Translations under genes and position numbers: made by a program | Notes under the pieces: generated by a model | Seen by the model: the letters and a program-made list of their open reading frames with translations, nothing else | What the model was told of the DNA's origin: nothing | Database searches by the model: none | Shown here: one piece after another, positions 1 to 64,000 of the stretch | Layout: each line of letters starts with the position of its first letter | Numbering within the stretch: the first letter of the stretch is position 1 | From: Orientallactaga sibirica | Lineage: Eukaryota > Chordata > Mammalia > Rodentia > Dipodidae | Reading direction: 5' to 3' | NCBI GenBank assembly: GCA_036365145.1 | Contig: JAEOAD010000005.1 | Span: forward strand, 4,501,501 to 4,565,500 | DNA: 64,000 nt

Positions 1-431
1 TCCCATGCAACAGTAACCATGCAGCCAAAACCAACGTTGATCCCCTGTAGGGTGGTACATATGCTCACATACACTGGAAAAATGTAAGAAGAATGCCCTG
101 CACTTTTCATTTGGCGTGGATATAATCCACATAAGATCTGAATGTCTCCTAGGAGCTGTGCTCAAGTCTCTAAGAACCCCAGTCTTCATGTCCGACAGCG
201 TGACACCAATGATCGGCTCTGCAGCTCTCTGAACTGGATGTCTTTGCTCCTTTAAGAGCAAAGAGAGTCCTTGATTAGAAATATTAATGGGACTTTCAAT
301 TCTGTACCAATCCTTCTGCAATTCTTATAATTTTATCATAAAAGTATTACGTTTTCTGGGTAGCTTAAAGTATAAGTGTATTTTAGTTTATAATGAGGAG
401 AGATCAAAATTATATTAAAAAATAAAAATAT

Positions 432-637
432 GGGCTGGAGACATGGGTCAATGGTTAAAGATGCTTGCTTACAAACCCTTAACAGCCTGAATTCAATTAC
501 CCAGTACCCATGTAAAGCCAAATATACAAATTGGCACATGTATCTGGAATTAGTTTTCAGTGGTGGCGGGGTCCTGGTATTCCAATTCCTCTCTCTCTCT
601 CTCTCTCTCTCTCTGTCTTTGCAAATAAACAAATAAA
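432..637 (+). repeat. Dip-like SINE
   Basis: GGCTGGAGACATGG start, CT run, and an AATAAACAAATAAA tail. Confidence 0.85.
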
Positions 638-665
638 GTATGTTTTGAAAAAGTAAAATCAAATG

Positions 666-857
666 TGGCTGGAGAGATAGCTAAATGGTTATACACTTGC
701 TTGCAAAGCCTGACAGCCAGGATTCAATTACCCAGTTATAGTTAAAGTGGCACATGCATCTGGAGATCATTTACAGTGGCTGAAAGCCCTGGCATGCACA
801 TTCTTTCTGTCAAAATAATAATAATAATGATAATTAATAAATAAAAATAAAATAAAA
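666..857 (+). repeat. Dip-like SINE
   Basis: GGCTGGAGAGATAGC start, with an ATAATA and AATAAATAAA tail in place of the CT run. Confidence 0.8.
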
Positions 858-1493
858 ACAATGTAAACAAACCATAAGTTATATTTTTGGAACAACACTT
901 TAGTGTATTTATTTTTAATCTACTTCTCCATTTGCTAAAGACTGAATAACTTTTCAAAGGTTATAGAGTATGCAGAAATGATACTTACAAGTTCAACCAC
1001 TCAGAGGAAAATATAGGCCTACTCTCAAAATCACATTAAACAACAAACAGATGATATTCTTTCTCAAGCTAAAGGACGGAGAAGAGAAGGGTATGGCTGC
1101 CTTAAACGAAGACCAGCTTTAAGTACTTTTTGGCCTCCAGTGGTTTTGTCTTGATCCTGTCTCATAGAACTTCTTGGCCTGAACAATATTGGTAAATCCT
1201 GTGCTAAAATTTCCTGTTTTATTTTTAAACTGATGTTGTAGAGGAAATATTCAGCAACTCACCACTGACTCAGTGTCCTTGCAGAGCATCAGCTCGTGCT
1301 TAAAGGCTCCTAACGTGCGATAGGAATAGGATTACCAAGAAGAAAGAGACATCTTTCTAACTCTCGTTCTGCCTGCGGATCTGAGGACAATAGCACCGTA
1401 AGCTGAGGCTCCTGAGCTACTGAACAAAGATAAGACCAGTTGACCCAGAGACTCTCCAGACAAGGGTCATGCAGTTCTCTGCGGGAACTCTAC

Positions 1494-60765
<59,272 letters not shown>

Positions 60766-60810
60766 CTAGGAAGCACTGGAATTTTATGTGATTTCCATTA
60801 GGTTTTTTTT

Positions 60811-61020
60811 AAAATATATTTTATTTATTTATTTATTTATTTATTTGAGAGAGAGAGAGAGAGAGAGAGAATAGGCGCGCCAGGACATCTAGCCACTGCA
60901 AACAAACTCCAAATGCATGCGCTCCTTATGCATCTGGCTTACATGGGTCCTGGAGAATTGAACCGGGATCCATTGGCTTTGCAGGCAAGCGCCTTAACCG
61001 CTAAGCCATCTCTCCAGCCC
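60811..61020 (-). repeat. Dip-like SINE, reverse
   Basis: TTATTTATTTATTTATTTGA, a GA run, and CGCTAAGCCATCTCTCCAGC. Confidence 0.92.
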
Positions 61021-61409
61021 TCCATTGGTTTTTAAATGAAGATTTGGCCTCGGTGATGACTAAGTCCTATGATACACAGGATGATCTAGGTTTTTTAGGT
61101 AGCAGCTATGTGAAACCAAAGGCAAATCATTCCTTAATGAGACAAACATTCATTAAGTACTTTCCCATGAGTCAACACTAGTCAAGAGCCTGGGAATGTG
61201 ATGGTAAATAAAATAATGGCCCATCTTCAGAGGGTTTATAATCCATGCGCGAGAGATGACAAATAGAGGGAAACAATTAAAATCCCAATCACCATGACCT
61301 AACAGGACAGTGATGGACATGCGGTGGTCAGGGAGAGAGTGCACACAGACAATAAAGAAAGAAAGCACAAAGACCCTGGAGCAGCAAACGCTGACAGTGC
61401 AAGGGACTG

Positions 61410-61790
61410 AATGGTTTTGTCCCTTCAAAGTTAATATGTTGAAATGTTGAATCACGTGACTTATCCAGGAATCACAATATTATATTTAAATCATCCCAAG
61501 GTGACGGTACTAAGAGATGGGACCTTTGAGAAGTGATGAGGGAGAAATCCATGCAGGAGGAACTCTCACAAATGAGGCCAGTGCCCCTGCACAGGAGAGA
61601 GCTCCTTCTGCTTTTTGTCCACGTGTGGCTACAGTAGCCTACAAGGTGGAAGAAGGCCCTTTCCCAGACCCTGATGCGGGCATCCTGGTATCAGAGATTC
61701 AGCCTCCCTTGGAATCTGTGAAAAGCAAACTTCTTCGGTTTCAGAGCATTCCATCCTTGTTCTGTGTTGTAACAGCCTGAGGAACCAGGC
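61410..61790 (+). repeat. Ancient mammalian dispersed repeat, LTR-like
   Basis: GGTTTTGTCCCTTCAAAGTT, AATATGTTGAAATGTTGAAT and TCAGCCTCCCTTGGAATCTG resemble old MST/MLT-type elements. Confidence 0.5.
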
Positions 61791-61865
61791 AAGGCAACAT
61801 GTTCAAGGCAGTGAAGTCAAACCTGGCTGGCAAGACAAGAAGGAGGGAGCACATTTCCAGTACGA

Positions 61866-61955
61866 AAGGTGGCAGGAGGGTCAGGAGACTGGTAGGAAGG
61901 TCTGAAGAGTGGCAGGAGGGTCCAGAAGGCGGGAGGAGGGTAGGAAGGGTGGCAC
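61866..61955 (+). repeat. Short purine-rich tandem repeat
   Basis: Several copies of GGTGGCAGGAGGGTC-like units of 15-22 bases. Confidence 0.7.
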
Positions 61956-62105
61956 GCAAAGCTAAGAGATAAATTCAGGTTTTCATGTCAATATCTAATA
62001 CAGATCCCAGGAAAGTTGAATTGGAAGCTCAAGGGAGAAGGCAGAGCTCAAGATTAGAATGTGAAAGTCCACAGTTTAGAGATGCCATTTAAAGTTATAA
62101 GGCTG

Positions 62106-62325
62106 GGGGCTGGATAGATGGCTTAGTGGTTAAGGCACATGGCTGTGGAGCCTAAGGACCCCGGTTCAATTCTCCAGGTCCCACATTAGCCAGATGCACA
62201 TAGTGGTGCATGCGTCTGGAATTCATTTGCAGTGGCTAGAGGCCCTGGCATACCCACTCTCACTTTTTCTCTCTCCCTCTCTCTGTCTCTAATAAATAAA
62301 AAAAATAAAAATAAATCTTTAAAAA
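62106..62325 (+). repeat. Dip-like SINE with target duplication
   Basis: GGGGCTGGATAGATGGCTTA start, AATAAATAAAAAAAATAAAA tail; AAGTTATAAGGCTG flanks both ends. Confidence 0.92.
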
Positions 62326-63705
62326 ATCTTAAAGTTATAAGGCTGAGTATGTTTCTTCTGGATAGGAACTGTGGGGAGAGAAATAAGAAACCTGGGGATA
62401 GGGGCAATGAAACATTGAGAATCTGTTAGAGTCTGTTAGAGTCTCTGCTCTTGGCTCCTCTCTCTTCCAGAAGTCTCCTGGAAGAGGAGGTGGGAAGGAG
62501 CCCAGAGGATGAGGGAATCCGTGGTACACAGGAGGAAGGATCAGAAAGGCAAAAGTGCAACTGTGACAGAGTCAACTAAGAACTCAAGTAGGCTGAGAAA
62601 AACGCAGTGTGCATAACACAAGCTGGCACGTCACAAAAGTCCTTCCTAGTATAATGTCAGCAGACACTGGGGACAGAGCCTGACAGGAGTCATTTCAGGA
62701 GTTAATTGGGCGGAAAGAACGGCAGCCCCCACAGAATGCGCAGCAAGGATGCCACTGCGAGTGGAGGTGCATTGCACTTAACCACAGCTCCTCTTCACGT
62801 CCTGACCCACCTCCTTACCCACACAGACCACGTGCCTCTAGTTTCTTCTGGGCCACCAGACACTGGGGATATTTTATTTTGAATGAAATGCTTTGAGAAT
62901 ACTAATAAGCCTCACTCAACTACTGATAGATGTGGCATGGTGGTCTCCTGGCAGGCCACTTTGAAAGACAAACTACCTGTCACCTTTTGGGAGCAAAAAA
63001 AAAAAAAAAAACTTCTCTGAGCAATTCTTGGAGCTAAACTTTGGCCACTGGATCTGCATCTATGCTGGGTTATTAGAATAAATCAGAAATAAAGCTTTAT
63101 TTCCAGTAAAACAGCAATTGCTCATAGGAGTGCTTTTCAGAAATGAAGCTTTTTCATGGTCTTTTGACAACTGGTGGTTCGTAGATAGACTCCATTCCTG
63201 CTATGAGAACAGAGATGGCTGGCACTACCTAAACAATTTTGGACAATGCTTTATGATCCAAAGGACAGGCAGGCAGTAAGCACCAATAATGCTTTCTCCT
63301 GCTGTTGCCCCCTGGAAACCCCCACCCAACCCCACACCATGCCTTTCTTTCACCCACTGTAAGGGAGAAAAGACAATGAAAGGAGAACTGACTGTGCCAC
63401 TTCTAGCTAAGCTTATATTCTGAGAGCATGGGGTTCCACTTACGACATCCGTAAGTGAGACCTCATCCAGACTCAACCACTATTCCTTCATGTGTCTGTT
63501 TGAACAGCCCAACACCAGTGTCCATTGAAATAGAATAATTTGCTAGTTCAATGTAGTTCAAAGAAGCTTTTAATTAGACTGTAAGTAAAAACATGTTAAA
63601 ACAATTCAGTGAAAATAATTATAGTGAAATCACTTTAGCAAATACCATCAACTTTCCTGAGCAATTTTTTTTCATCTATTTTATTTAAAAATAACACAGA
63701 GATAC

Positions 63706-63852
63706 AGATTTTTTTTCAAAGTAAGTTCTCACTCTGGCCCAGGCTGACCTGGAATTCACTATGTAGTCCCTGGCTGACCTTGAACTCATAGCAATCCTCC
63801 TACCTCTCCCTCCCAAGTGCTGGCATTAAAGGTGCGTGCCACCACACCTAGC
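63706..63852 (-). repeat. B1 SINE, reverse
   Basis: GACCTGGAATTCACTATGTA, and GTGCTGGCATTAAAGGTGCG. Confidence 0.9.
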
Positions 63853-64000
63853 AGAAATATTATTTTTAAAAAAATTACTTTAAAGGGGGAGTTTAAATGT
63901 ACAAATCAATAACTTCAAATGCCAGTATTAATAGTCAACGTACTGATATTTTCTTTTTAAAATATTTTTATTTTTATTTATATTTATATTTAAAAGAGAA

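Larger units (their letters stand above)
1..1493. other. Intron 3' of the last visible exon
   Basis: It holds two Dip-like SINEs (432-637 and 666-857). The rest shows nothing recognisable, and the next DNAH8 exon is not here. Confidence 0.8.

Overview
This is mammalian nuclear DNA from a rodent, most likely a jerboa (Dipodidae, Jaculus-like). About 31 copies of one tRNA-derived SINE are present, with a Pol III A box, a B box, a CT-rich segment and an AATAAATAAA tail. They match what I know of the jerboa 'Dip' SINE. B1 (7SL-derived) copies, one ID element and long CT/TG microsatellites agree. No CRISPR array, operon or bacterial gene is present; most short open frames are SINE or microsatellite translations.

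One gene runs through the window on the minus strand: an axonemal dynein heavy chain, best matched to DNAH8 (outer-arm heavy chain, close paralogue of DNAH5). I traced 18 successive exons from 60.7 kb (AAA2) down to 1.5 kb (microtubule-binding domain). Seventeen have visible splice sites and matching phases. In gene order they encode the end of AAA2, the AAA2-AAA3 connection, AAA3 (Walker A GEQGTAKT, Walker B IFIDDVN), the AAA3-AAA4 connection, AAA4 (Walker [10 protein letters not shown]), stalk helix CC1 and part of the stalk tip. Both ends of the gene lie outside the window.

Layout. 1-19 kb: eight exons with SINE-bearing introns and a 382-bp solo LTR at 6.4 kb with a 6-bp target duplication. 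19-33 kb: six exons. 33-46 kb: one 13-kb intron packed with B1, SINE and L1 pieces. 46-52.3 kb: an anomalous block in which one 193-bp exon occurs three times and half of the previous exon (in plus-strand order) twice, followed by a damaged exon at 52.1 kb. 54.3-59.5 kb: a 5.16-kb defective betaretrovirus-like provirus, antisense to the gene, inside the intron between the AAA2 exon and the damaged exon. 60.5-64 kb: the AAA2 exon and its upstream intron.

The points most worth a second look are: the tandem exon block (real duplication, two haplotypes, or assembly error); the small-indel excess from about 49 to 55 kb, which looks like consensus error; the very high GC3 of the repeated exon; and the provirus, whose LTRs differ almost only by indels while host repeats captured in its interior appear strongly G-to-A shifted. 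I found no convincing new biological system. The provirus with its structured leader and apparent hypermutation is the nearest candidate.
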